24,612 nt of DNA from a virus. Each line of letters begins with the position of its first letter. The first letter of the stretch is position 1. The translations under genes and the position numbers were made by a program. Below the pieces are notes generated by a model. It did not search any database and was not told the origin of the DNA. It saw only the letters and a list, made by a program, of their open reading frames with translations. Below, piece by piece: positions 1 through 7,766 of this stretch. Where the stretch lies: positions 1 to 24,612 of the IMG/VR virus record IMGVR_UViG_3300045996_003089. One strand, given 5' to 3'.

Positions 1-1551
1 GGTGCGGCGCACGGCTTTGTACATGCCCCGCCGCTGCAACTCGCGGATCAGCGCCGGCTTGGCGGGGATGCCGTCGTCGGCGTCGGTGATCGTGTAGGTG
101 GTCTCCGGGCTTACTGCACCCGGCCCGTCTTCCTGCTGACGTACGATGCCTTCTGTCAGTTCCCTGTCGCCGATGTAGTACGATGGTTTGGTACTGTAAG
201 TACCTTGCAGAGTCACCATCACCCGATCGTCGCCTGCGGAGAAGTCCTGCATGCCGGCGCGGCGGGCGTTCTCGGCGTCTTCGCGCGAGATGCCCTCGAC
301 CTTGTGAACCATCGCCTTCCTGTTGCCGTACTTGGCGCGGACGGCTTTGAACCGTTTGATCGCGCCGACGCCGGGCCTCCAGGCTACCGGGGGGATGTCG
401 GTGGCCGTCATGTCTCCGTGGGGCACGGGCACTTTGACCGACTTCAGGTCGAGCTCGACCTGATCCACGCCCGACTGGTTGCGCTCACGCGAGTCGCGGA
501 TGACCTCGTCGTAGACTTCCTTGCGCGGCTGCGGGGTGACCCCGACGGCCTCGCGGCCGTCGTGCGTCATGTGCAGCTCCGTTCCCCCGCCCGACCCGGC
601 GCGCCCCTCGATGCGCACCTTCGCCTTCACGCCCCGGACTGTCTTAAGCTCTTGGTTTGTCTCGACGTTGTAGGCGCGCGCCTGGGTGGAGGGCAGTCTG
701 CGCAGCTCGGCGGCCACGACCGCGGCGTCGGCTTCCATTGTCCCCCGACCCCCGACCTGCTCGAAATCAACTTCTTCCCTGCCGTCTTCGTGGCGTACGA
801 CCCGCCGGTATCGCGCCCCTCCCGGCGCGTCCCGCACCGTGATCTCGTGCGAGGCTTTCCGCCCCACGCACGCGCCGAGCGACTTCACGAGCATCGGCGA
901 CGGGCGCTTGCCACAGATCTTGGGCATGCACAGCGCCTTGCGAACCGTGTCCTGGTTCGCGGGCATGACGACGGCGCTGACTTCGAGCAGCAGCGTCTGG
1001 AGCAGGTGCAGGCCCTGCGGCGTGCCCGTCATGTAGTCGGGCGACATGGGCATGGCCTTGACGACCTGGTAGCCGATGCTGCCCGCGCGGACGTAGCGTT
1101 TGGCGATCAGGTCGAAGAGCTGCTCGCAGAACAGGCTGTGGTCGTAGTCCTTCGCCGCGTCGTAGCCGGGCAGCGCGCCCTTGCCTTGGTAGAAGTACGC
1201 CTTGGCCCGAGCGGTCTTCCGCATCGGGTCGATCTCCATCATGTACGCCTTCGACTGCGGGTCCTCGCACAGCCCGATCGGCAGCGTCACCTGCTTGCCG
1301 TGGTCGAACAGTACCACGGGGTTCATGCGGTGGCGCTCGGTGTTGATGCCCCCGACCTCGAGCAGGTCGCCTACGCCGTCGCGGCGGTTGCCGTCGGCGT
1401 ACGGGATCCACACCGACATCTCCGACTCGTCGATGTCGAGGTCGCCGCCGAACATCGTGTCCATGCCGTACTGGAGGTTCTCCCCGAGCTTGTAGGAGAA
1501 CTTCGGGTCGTAGTGCGGTCGCGATTCCAGCAGCGTGATCGGGTCGGTCAT
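1..1551 (-). CDS. HK97-type prohead protease, long C-terminal extension, runs off left edge
   Basis: Serine protease that would cleave the capsid scaffold or delta domain during head maturation. The reading frame is open from the ATG at 1551 to the left edge (517 codons, no stop). Residues about 30-200 look like the prohead protease family: the segment LFDHGK supplies a candidate catalytic His84 and LLLEVSAVVMPAN supplies Ser192 in the family pattern E-x-S-x-x-x-x-P-A. After about residue 210 comes a long charged tail not expected of the core enzyme, which may act as scaffold or carry an added domain. The family is usually near 200 residues, so this protein is at least 2.5 times that length. 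The start overlaps the upstream stop as ATGA and is preceded by AGGGGAA. The major capsid gene is expected beyond the left edge. The protease assignment is fairly sure; the tail's role is unknown. Confidence 0.8.
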   Translation of the reverse strand, partial: MTDPITLLESRPHYDPKFSYKLGENLQYGMDTMFGGDLDIDESEMSVWIPYADGNRRDGVGDLLEVGGINTERHRMNPVVLFDHGKQVTLPIGLCEDPQSKAYMMEIDPMRKTARAKAYFYQGKGALPGYDAAKDYDHSLFCEQLFDLIAKRYVRAGSIGYQVVKAMPMSPDYMTGTPQGLHLLQTLLLEVSAVVMPANQDTVRKALCMPKICGKRPSPMLVKSLGACVGRKASHEITVRDAPGGARYRRVVRHEDGREEVDFEQVGGRGTMEADAAVVAAELRRLPSTQARAYNVETNQELKTVRGVKAKVRIEGRAGSGGGTELHMTHDGREAVGVTPQPRKEVYDEVIRDSRERNQSGVDQVELDLKSVKVPVPHGDMTATDIPPVAWRPGVGAIKRFKAVRAKYGNRKAMVHKVEGISREDAENARRAGMQDFSAGDDRVMVTLQGTYSTKPSYYIGDRELTEGIVRQQEDGPGAVSPETTYTITDADDGIPAKPALIRELQRRGMYKAVRRT

Positions 1552-1751
1552 CGCTTCCCCTGGGGCGGCGCGGTGATGAGCTGCATCAGGATGCGGAGCT
1601 GCGAGGGGTTCGTGAGCGCCAGCCTCGCCATGCCCGCCAGGTCCTCCACCGAGTCGCAGTGCTTGGCGAGGGCCTCGGCGATCGGGACGAGTTCGTCCAG
1701 CACGCGGCGCAGGCCGTCCTCGAGCTCTTCCTGTTTGGCGTTCGGCGCCAT
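1548..1751 (-). CDS. Small helical protein, 67 aa, unknown function
   Basis: Predicted 67-residue, mostly alpha-helical, acidic-then-basic protein lying between the 903-residue virion-like protein and the prohead protease. I chose the ATG at 1751 because it follows AATAGGAG with a spacing of 5; a GTG at 1778 in the same frame would place that Shine-Dalgarno inside the gene. Its stop overlaps the protease ATG (ATGA), so the two are probably translationally coupled. No family is recognised. Its position before the protease would suit a small head-assembly or scaffold-like factor, but that is only inference from context. Confidence 0.7.
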   Translation of the reverse strand: MAPNAKQEELEDGLRRVLDELVPIAEALAKHCDSVEDLAGMARLALTNPSQLRILMQLITAPPQGKR

Positions 1752-1810
1752 GTCTGCTCCTATTCCTAAGTGTATCACCGATTACGGACGGACGCGACGG
1801 GTTTGCTGGA

Positions 1811-4522
1811 CTATTGGTCGGGGTCGGGCATCGGCCCTTCGTCGGGCAGGAACTCTTCGACGTAGTCTCGAATCGTCAAGTTTTCGTCGTCCGTCTCTAC
1901 GCGGAGGCTCGGTCTGCCGTCGGTGTGCCTTATGTGGTCGGTGACGACCCCGCCTATCCCCCGCCTCATGTGCCTGACTCGGGTCCCGACCTCGGGCACC
2001 CACGCCTTCCACTTCTTCCGCAGCGACTTCATGCGCTTGGAGTAGTTGACCCCCGCGTCATCCTTCAACTCCGACGGGTCGACGATATAACCACCGTTAG
2101 TAGGGGTGCGTACGATTATGGCGTTTTCTAGGGCGGCGATCGGCTGCGGACCAGACTCAACGACCCCGTCGTCCACCTCCGCCACCGCGCCGGGGAAGTC
2201 GGCATGGACCCGGTCGCCGACCCGCGGGTACCGGTTCGACTTCGTGTGGATGCGGTAGTTCTTCCCCTGCTCCAGCTCTCGTAATTCCTGTGCGAGCAGC
2301 ACGGGCTGCACGGGACCCGTTTGTTCGTCGGGGTCCGGGGGGCTGTCGGGAGAGCCGGTCTCGTCGATGACGTTATTGGTGAGCCGTGAGGCGTAGACCC
2401 GAGCGGCTTGGTGCGTCAAGGCTGCGTCACGCAGGCCCCCGTTATCGCCCACTATTCTGTAGGAAGCAGGCAGCTTTTGGCCACGGTTGTTGGTGCGCCC
2501 CGTGCGCTGGATGCGGACGGCTTTCTCTTCGGGCGGCGCGTTACGCGCCAGGGTCTCTTCGTCGGTCTCCAGGTAGCCCCGCCGACGTAGATGCCGTCGC
2601 CCGCTATCCGTCTGCCGGTACCTGTTCGCCCAGTGCCCGAGAGGAGTCTTCGGGTCGTTCATGTCGTCCACGTTTTCTTGCAGGGTGGCATTGACGTTCT
2701 CGGGTCCGACCTGTTCCAGCACGTACGTATGCGAATCGGTGCCGGGCGGGGGCACGCGGAAGGCTTTGGTCGCGGGGAGCCCGGCGGGCGGCGCCCCCTC
2801 TTGCGGCGCGCCCTCTTCTTCTACCGGCTCGCCGTTCTCGTCGAGCTGCTGCACCACCTCCTCGCCGATGATGTCCCAGCCGTACTCCGTCTCGACCAGT
2901 TGCGTCACGACGATCATCGTGTCGGCGTTCAGCAGCACCTCGTCGGGGCCTGAGAGCAGCGCGTTGCCCACGGTCAGGCACATGCGGAACTTGCTGAAGA
3001 ACTGCGCGTCGTCGCGCGTCGTGCAGGGCGTGTAGCCAGTCAGCGTCATCGGCTCGCCTGTGGCGATGCTGGCGTTGCACTGGTCGAGCATCTGCTGGGA
3101 GAGTTCGGCGCTGTAGCTGAGGTCGACGCCGCGGTACACCTCGGCCCGCGCCGTCGGAGTCATCTGGAAGGCGCGCTGCAAGCGCGCGTGCTGCGACAGC
3201 GACGACGGGTCGAGCTCCCCGGCGTTGCGTAGTAGTTTGTTCAGCGCGAGTAAACTGGGGGACTGGCACCAGGTGTAGAGGCGCATGACCCCTTCGACCA
3301 CGTACCACTCGCACTCGACGGCGGCGTTCTCGATCGGGGTGTCGCGCCGGATCAGGAACCCCTCCTGCCCGAACTCCTGGGGCGACTTGGGGTCGGTCGC
3401 CTGCTCGGGGCGGCCCTGCTCGCCGGGCCAGGAGCCCGGCTCGGGCTTGGCGCCGGGGCGCTTCGCGGGCTCCTTCTGCTTGCGCGGGCACGGGACGCGC
3501 TTGCCCTCGCGGAAGCAGACGGTGTGCCCCTGGCGGTCTTTGACGACGCCCGTGAACTTGGGCTCGGGCGGGCCGACGCCGCCTTTGACGAGGATCGGCA
3601 GAGACTTCCACTTAGCCTGCAGCGCTTTGACGCGGTTGGCGTAGGCGTCCTGGTTCAGGAACCGGGGCTTGCGGCGCGGGGCGCCACGCAGCGCGCCGCC
3701 CGACAGCGTGTCGAGGGACGACAGGGTTTTGTCTTCTACCAATTCATAGGTCTGGTTAGGTAGATCTAAGTCTAACCTGCCATCTTCACTCGTTTCGAGA
3801 TACGGACTAGCCATCTCGTCTTCTTGGTAAACCCCGCGAATAGTGGACGCATTCTGGATATCGACGGTGGCCATAGGTCCGTGGGCTCCGGGAGGAGCGT
3901 TCGGGGCCCACGAATCGGCGTGCGCTGCGGTGGGTCGGATTTTGGCAGGGGTTCCTGGCAGTATCGCTTTATCGTCTATTAAGTGCAGAGTGCCCGGGGA
4001 ATCGTCGCCCCCGAGAAGAACCTCCGTGCCGTCAGCAAGGCGCACCCGGTGAGTGCCAGCTTCATCCCCGGGCTGGTACGTCCCCTCGAACGAATGATGA
4101 TCGTTGACGAAGTCGTAGGTCGTCTTCGGGCTCCGGTCGATGTCCTCCATAGGCTGCGTGTTGCCCAGTTCGGCTTGTCGCAGCGCGTATGTATCGATGT
4201 CGTCCGGGGTGTAGTCCGGGGTGTAGCGTACCCGCTCGTTCGGCTCTGGTGGCCTGGGCTTGAACTCTTTGTCGTCCACGACCTCGAACGTGTCGCCGTC
4301 CATCTGCGCGTCGAACTGCGCGTTGGCGACCTGCTGGTAGCCGCCGCGCTCCTCCTTGATGACCTGCGGCGGCCCCACCTGATCGCGCGACGAGTGGCGC
4401 TCCGTGGTGATCTGCGCGTCGCCGTTCAGCGGCTTGCGCTTGATGACGCGGTGCGCTTTCAGGGAGGGGGAGGGGGCGCAGAGCCGCTTGCGGCCCCGGA
4501 AGGGGGAAGGCCCGATCACCAT
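1811..4522 (-). CDS. Large multidomain virion-operon protein with ADP-ribosyltransferase-like segment
   Basis: A 903-residue protein of the late operon. Residues about 460-555 read like an ADP-ribosyltransferase fold: VYRGV with Arg464, then TGYTPCTT (495-502) where the Ser-Thr-Ser strand normally lies, and DEVLL with Glu528 at the usual catalytic glutamate. The first Ser of the motif is Pro499 and the upstream Glu of E-x-E is absent, so activity is uncertain. Two matching linkers, NRVKALQAKWKSL (296-308) and SKRMKSLRKKWKAW (828-841), each precede a small beta-rich segment (about 322-345 and 844-893), suggesting duplicated SH3- or KOW-like modules. A Pro/Glu-rich linker covers about 345-385. 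ATG 4522 has AGGAG six bases upstream. ART domains in phage head or ejection proteins are known. Here the role could be virion structural or injected effector. Parts of the gene are visibly less GC-rich than their surroundings. Confidence 0.75.
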   Translation of the reverse strand: MVIGPSPFRGRKRLCAPSPSLKAHRVIKRKPLNGDAQITTERHSSRDQVGPPQVIKEERGGYQQVANAQFDAQMDGDTFEVVDDKEFKPRPPEPNERVRYTPDYTPDDIDTYALRQAELGNTQPMEDIDRSPKTTYDFVNDHHSFEGTYQPGDEAGTHRVRLADGTEVLLGGDDSPGTLHLIDDKAILPGTPAKIRPTAAHADSWAPNAPPGAHGPMATVDIQNASTIRGVYQEDEMASPYLETSEDGRLDLDLPNQTYELVEDKTLSSLDTLSGGALRGAPRRKPRFLNQDAYANRVKALQAKWKSLPILVKGGVGPPEPKFTGVVKDRQGHTVCFREGKRVPCPRKQKEPAKRPGAKPEPGSWPGEQGRPEQATDPKSPQEFGQEGFLIRRDTPIENAAVECEWYVVEGVMRLYTWCQSPSLLALNKLLRNAGELDPSSLSQHARLQRAFQMTPTARAEVYRGVDLSYSAELSQQMLDQCNASIATGEPMTLTGYTPCTTRDDAQFFSKFRMCLTVGNALLSGPDEVLLNADTMIVVTQLVETEYGWDIIGEEVVQQLDENGEPVEEEGAPQEGAPPAGLPATKAFRVPPPGTDSHTYVLEQVGPENVNATLQENVDDMNDPKTPLGHWANRYRQTDSGRRHLRRRGYLETDEETLARNAPPEEKAVRIQRTGRTNNRGQKLPASYRIVGDNGGLRDAALTHQAARVYASRLTNNVIDETGSPDSPPDPDEQTGPVQPVLLAQELRELEQGKNYRIHTKSNRYPRVGDRVHADFPGAVAEVDDGVVESGPQPIAALENAIIVRTPTNGGYIVDPSELKDDAGVNYSKRMKSLRKKWKAWVPEVGTRVRHMRRGIGGVVTDHIRHTDGRPSLRVETDDENLTIRDYVEEFLPDEGPMPDPDQ

Positions 4523-4552
4523 GACTGGCTCCTGTGCGGGGGCCGGAGAGAC

Positions 4553-5026
4553 TCAGCCCGAGACGACGGGGGTGTAGCTGACCGTCCAGCCGTCCTGGCC
4601 GCTCGTGGTCGTGTGGACCAGGCCGCTCGTGAAGGCGTAGCCCAGAGAGACCGTGCGGCCCGTGCGGAAGCCGCCGGAGACAGTCTTCTCGTAGTCGGCG
4701 AACCCCTTCCAGATGACCTTGTGACCGGAGGCCGAGAGCGGCCCGCCGCTGACGGCGACGGCGCTGTCGTAGAAGGTGATCGGCAGGCCCGAGTTGATGT
4801 CCGAGCCGTTGGCGACGGTGCGGACCGACGGCGGGTGGATGGTGACGGAGTCGAGCCGGCCCGCGCCGACGTGGATGCAGATGTCCGGGCCGACGGCGCC
4901 GCTCATGGCGCTGAAGGTCTTCGTGCCCCCGTAGGTGATCGGCACCTGGCCCGTGTTGGGCGTGCCGCTCTCGATCACCGAGCCGACGAGCACGGTGGGG
5001 TTCTTGGTGGGGTTGCGTTCCGGCAT
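4553..5026 (-). CDS. Beta-rich virion-like protein, 157 aa
   Basis: A 157-residue protein without signal peptide or membrane segment, rich in Gly, Ser, Thr and Val, as expected of a small beta-sandwich virion protein. Visible features are a central GAGRLDSVTIHPPS segment, an SGG-P-x-x-ASGH segment, and a C-terminal end reading DGWTVSYTPVVSG. Ser-Gly pairs recur as in the fibre proteins further right. I do not recognise a named family. A role in head decoration or tail appendage is inferred from composition and from its position between the glycan genes and the large ART-like protein. ATG 5026 is preceded by GGGAGG, 11 bases away. Confidence 0.7.
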   Translation of the reverse strand: MPERNPTKNPTVLVGSVIESGTPNTGQVPITYGGTKTFSAMSGAVGPDICIHVGAGRLDSVTIHPPSVRTVANGSDINSGLPITFYDSAVAVSGGPLSASGHKVIWKGFADYEKTVSGGFRTGRTVSLGYAFTSGLVHTTTSGQDGWTVSYTPVVSG

Positions 5027-5073
5027 GGTGTGGGTAACCTCCCGTGCGCCGGGTGGTGCGGCGCAAGGCCTTC

Positions 5074-5094
5074 GGGCGGGGGAAGTCCCCGCCC
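5074..5094 (-). terminator. GC-rich hairpin between triple methyltransferase and virion-like gene
   Basis: A perfect 8-bp inverted repeat (GGGCGGGG / CCCCGCCC) with a 5-base loop lies in the 102-base gap between the stop at 5129 and the ATG at 5026, the second longest gap in the minus-strand array. No T-run follows on either strand, so it is not a textbook intrinsic terminator. It could be an mRNA-stabilising or attenuating stem marking the end of the glycan gene block. Confidence 0.35.
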
Positions 5095-5128
5095 ATAGGC
5101 TCAGTGTCTCACAGGAAGGGTCCTTTGT

Positions 5129-6811
5129 CTAGGCGGGAGAGGCCTCCATGTACAGCGACAGGCACGGCAGCACGTCGAGGGTCTCGTTCAGGACCGTGGG
5201 GTCGCCCTCGCGGAAGGCGCGCGGCGTCGGGGCGAACCCGGCGGCGCGGAAGGCGTCGGAGAGCGTCGCGGCGTCGTAGCAGCTCTGGTGCCCGTCGTGC
5301 AGCAGCGCCCAGAGTTTACCCGCGGGCGTGGGCGCCTTCTCGCAGGACTCGCTGATCTCGTGGAACTCTTCCAGCTTGCCCGGGTCGAGCAGGTAGTACC
5401 CTTGCAGCAGCGAGGCGTCGGGCACGGAGACGCGGACGACGCCGTCGGGCCTGAGGACGCGGCGGCACTCGGCCAGGAACCTGGCGCCCTCGGCGTAGGT
5501 GAGCTTGTCGAGGAAGTGGTTGGCCAGGATCAGGTCCACGGCGCCCGTGCCGTAGGGCAGCCCGCCGCGCACGTCGAGCTGGCGGAACTTGTAGCGGTGC
5601 TGGTTGGCGAAGGCGCCCAGGTCGGCGATGTCGATGTTCTCCCACCCGTGGTGGTGCATGGTCAGGAAGCAGCCGACGTTCAGCTTGACGCGACCGCCCG
5701 CCTCGAACAGCGCGGCGGGCGCCGGGCCCGGCGACAGCGGCCCGGGGACCAGTTCGCCCTCGTACCCCGACCGGAACACCTCCCCGAACTGTTGATACCA
5801 CCAGTCGAGGGGGCGCGACGTACACCCGCCGTCGGGGTAGATCCCCAGCAGGCAGCGTCGCGACACGCGCGCCATCTCGGCGATGACTTTCGGGAGGTCG
5901 GCCTCAGGGACGTGTTCGAGCACGGCGTTGCCGAGCACCATGTCGAACTCTTTGTCTTTGAACGGCCAGGGGGTGTCGCAGAGGTCGCGGTTGATGAGGC
6001 CGTCGCAGGCGCGCGTCAGCCAGCAGTGCCGGCTGACCTCCAGGCCGTTGGCGCGCACGCCGGCGCCCTGGAGGCGCTTCATCAGGTAGCCCCGCGCCGC
6101 GCCCAGCTCCAGCACCGACTCGGGGCGGCGCTTCATGGCCTCGGCGAACGCGATGTCGTTCGCCTCGGAGTCCCGGTAGGCCTCCGTCAGCCCCCCGCCC
6201 GAGGCCTTCCCGTTGAAGTAGTCGCGGCCGAACGGCGTGGCAGGCGCCGCGGCGCCCGTAATCGCGGGCGCTTCCTCTTTCTTGGCAGGCTTCGAGGCGA
6301 TCACGGCCATGTCGGTCGGGCCACGGTCGGGGCCGTAGGGCTGCACGGTGATGTCCTCGAACCCCGCCTCGCCGAACAGTTTGACGGCCAGGTCGGGGTC
6401 CCAGTAGTTGCGGTGGGTGTTCTCCGGGTAGTCGTTGGCCCCGAACAGGATGCACGAGAACGACTCGAAGTCGTCCATGCCGTCCCAGCCCTCGGGGTGC
6501 GACTTGATCCACTCGATCTGCGCCTTGGTGTTGGCCGTGATCGTCAGCACCTTGCCGCCGGGCTTCGTGACGCGGTAGAGCTCGCGGACGAACTGCCGGA
6601 CCTTGCGCCACGACAGGTGCTCGATGACGAACTGGTTGAACACGCCGTCGAAGTCTTCGTCCTTGATGGGCAGCGGCTCGTTGAAGTCTGCGGTGAAGTT
6701 GATGTGCGGCCCGGGGCGGCAGTCCACGTGGACCTGGCAGGCCGGGTGCGGGTTGTCGCCGCAACCGAGGTCGAGGTACCTGCCGTTCGGGTCGGTGTTG
6801 AGCGTAATCAT
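5129..6811 (-). CDS. Three SAM-dependent methyltransferase domains in one polypeptide
   Basis: A 560-residue protein that looks like three consecutive class I methyltransferases. Domain 1 (about 1-175) has the SAM-binding motif YLDLGCGDN (12-20) and FVIEHLSW (61-68). A Lys/Glu/Ala-rich linker (about 174-192) leads to domain 2 (about 195-365) with VLELGAARGYL (233-243) and NAVLEHVPEADL. Domain 3 (about 370-560) has KLNVGCFLTMHHHGWENIDI (376-395), the form seen in the SAM methyltransferases associated with glycan gene clusters, but with NHFLDKL where the second motif usually has E-H. All three probably O-methylate sugars or another small acceptor; the substrate is unknown. ATG 6811 overlaps the previous stop (ATGA) and has GAGGGAG upstream. 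A longer frame reaching further upstream is antiparallel noise and is not used. Confidence 0.88.
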   Translation of the reverse strand: MITLNTDPNGRYLDLGCGDNPHPACQVHVDCRPGPHINFTADFNEPLPIKDEDFDGVFNQFVIEHLSWRKVRQFVRELYRVTKPGGKVLTITANTKAQIEWIKSHPEGWDGMDDFESFSCILFGANDYPENTHRNYWDPDLAVKLFGEAGFEDITVQPYGPDRGPTDMAVIASKPAKKEEAPAITGAAAPATPFGRDYFNGKASGGGLTEAYRDSEANDIAFAEAMKRRPESVLELGAARGYLMKRLQGAGVRANGLEVSRHCWLTRACDGLINRDLCDTPWPFKDKEFDMVLGNAVLEHVPEADLPKVIAEMARVSRRCLLGIYPDGGCTSRPLDWWYQQFGEVFRSGYEGELVPGPLSPGPAPAALFEAGGRVKLNVGCFLTMHHHGWENIDIADLGAFANQHRYKFRQLDVRGGLPYGTGAVDLILANHFLDKLTYAEGARFLAECRRVLRPDGVVRVSVPDASLLQGYYLLDPGKLEEFHEISESCEKAPTPAGKLWALLHDGHQSCYDAATLSDAFRAAGFAPTPRAFREGDPTVLNETLDVLPCLSLYMEASPA

Positions 6812-7509
6812 GACTCCCTCTTTTTGAACGTGCGGGGCGTGCGCCGCTTGCGCAGTTTGAACAGTGCCGAGACGGCGGGGACGCCGTGCAGGTTGCACAT
6901 CAGGTCGGGCCAGGTGGGCGAGGCGCCTACTTCGACCTCTTTGCCGTTCGCGTGGTACCTCTCCATCACGCGCGTGTGCAGGCCCTCCAGCACGAAGTCT
7001 TGGATCAGCCTCGAGGAGGCGCTGCCCCAGTCGTAGACGCGCCAGTGTGGCCACATCTCGAAGTGGGCGCCGCCGAACGGCACGACCAGGTAGCAGGAGC
7101 CGCCGTCCTTCAGCAGGTCGTAGGCGTAGCGCATGGCGACCACGTCCAGGTACTTGTGCGGCCTGGCGTCGTAGGTCGTCAGGCCGAAGTGTTCGACCGA
7201 CGACACCGCGATGACGCAGTCGACCCGGCCACGCCACGTCCGCCAGAAGTCGTCGGACAGCGCGCAGAAGTCGCCCGTTATGTGCGTGTGACGCATCGAC
7301 GGGGGCAGCCCGTCGAACGCCTCGTAGGGCCGCAGGTCCACGCTCAGGGCGCGCCACCCGGCGTGCGCCAGCATCAGCGACAGCGGGGCGTCGTGCGCCC
7401 CCACCTCGAGCACGACCGAATCGACAGGCTCGTCGAAATGGTCCAGAAAGAAACTACACTCCGGATCGAACTTCGGGTAACGCGCGCGTACCTCATCGGG
7501 GACCCTCAT
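6808..7509 (-). CDS. Class I SAM-dependent methyltransferase, 233 aa
   Basis: Single-domain methyltransferase. The motif VVLEVGAHDAPLSLMLA (32-48) binds SAM, VDLRP (57-61) carries the acidic ribose ligand, and DCVIAVSSVEHFG (97-109) corresponds to motifs around the active site. LLKDGGSCYLVVPFG further on is the post-core strand. The C-terminal 20 residues are strongly basic. The ATG at 7509 overlaps the stop of the 85-residue upstream gene as TGATG, and its own stop overlaps the triple methyltransferase start, so the three are likely translated together. A sugar or peptide-linked glycan is the likely substrate given the glycosyltransferases upstream; this is inference. Confidence 0.85.
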   Translation of the reverse strand: MRVPDEVRARYPKFDPECSFFLDHFDEPVDSVVLEVGAHDAPLSLMLAHAGWRALSVDLRPYEAFDGLPPSMRHTHITGDFCALSDDFWRTWRGRVDCVIAVSSVEHFGLTTYDARPHKYLDVVAMRYAYDLLKDGGSCYLVVPFGGAHFEMWPHWRVYDWGSASSRLIQDFVLEGLHTRVMERYHANGKEVEVGASPTWPDLMCNLHGVPAVSALFKLRKRRTPRTFKKRES

Positions 7510-7766
7510 CAGTTGCGCCCCCCGGAACCGTAGGGGGCGTTGGGCTTCTGCGCGGCGACGGGGAACGTGTGCATGCCGATGATGTTCTCCAGCTCCACGG
7601 CGTAGGCGGTGCCGTTGAGGTCCACGCCGTCCACGGTGATCTGCCTGCGCGCGTGCAGGGCGCGCGTCTTCCACGCCTCGAGGATCTGCCCCGCGTGGTC
7701 GGCCGTCAGCACGAGGTCGAGGAACATCCCGTGGCGGAGCAGGAACCTAAGACCGATCTGACCCAT
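7509..7766 (-). CDS. Small protein in glycan locus, 85 aa, unknown
   Basis: An 85-residue protein with a hydrophobic start (FLLRHGMFLDLVL) followed by amphipathic and beta segments and a Pro/Gly-rich tail. No family recognised. ATG 7766 has a strong GGAGGAGG eight bases upstream. The gene overlaps the end of the preceding glycosyltransferase by 20 bases and the following methyltransferase by one base (TGATG), so it is embedded in the operon and is unlikely to be spurious. It may be a small partner of a neighbouring enzyme, or an unrelated small phage protein. Confidence 0.7.
   Translation of the reverse strand: MGQIGLRFLLRHGMFLDLVLTADHAGQILEAWKTRALHARRQITVDGVDLNGTAYAVELENIIGMHTFPVAAQKPNAPYGSGGRN

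Noticed and set aside
1752-1810. Possible extended -10 (TGATACACT on the minus strand) ahead of the small gene and protease
   Set aside because: No matching -35 is visible and the ribosome-binding sequence would lie almost at the transcript start; too weak to annotate.
205-1944. Long open frame on the plus strand over the protease gene
   Set aside because: High GC produces long antisense frames. The protein has no recognisable domain and the minus strand encodes a clear prohead protease.
6812-7357. Upstream extension of the triple methyltransferase frame to 7357
   Set aside because: The extra residues are Arg/Ala/Pro-rich, lie over the preceding methyltransferase gene in another frame, and the ATG at 6811 has a proper ribosome-binding sequence.
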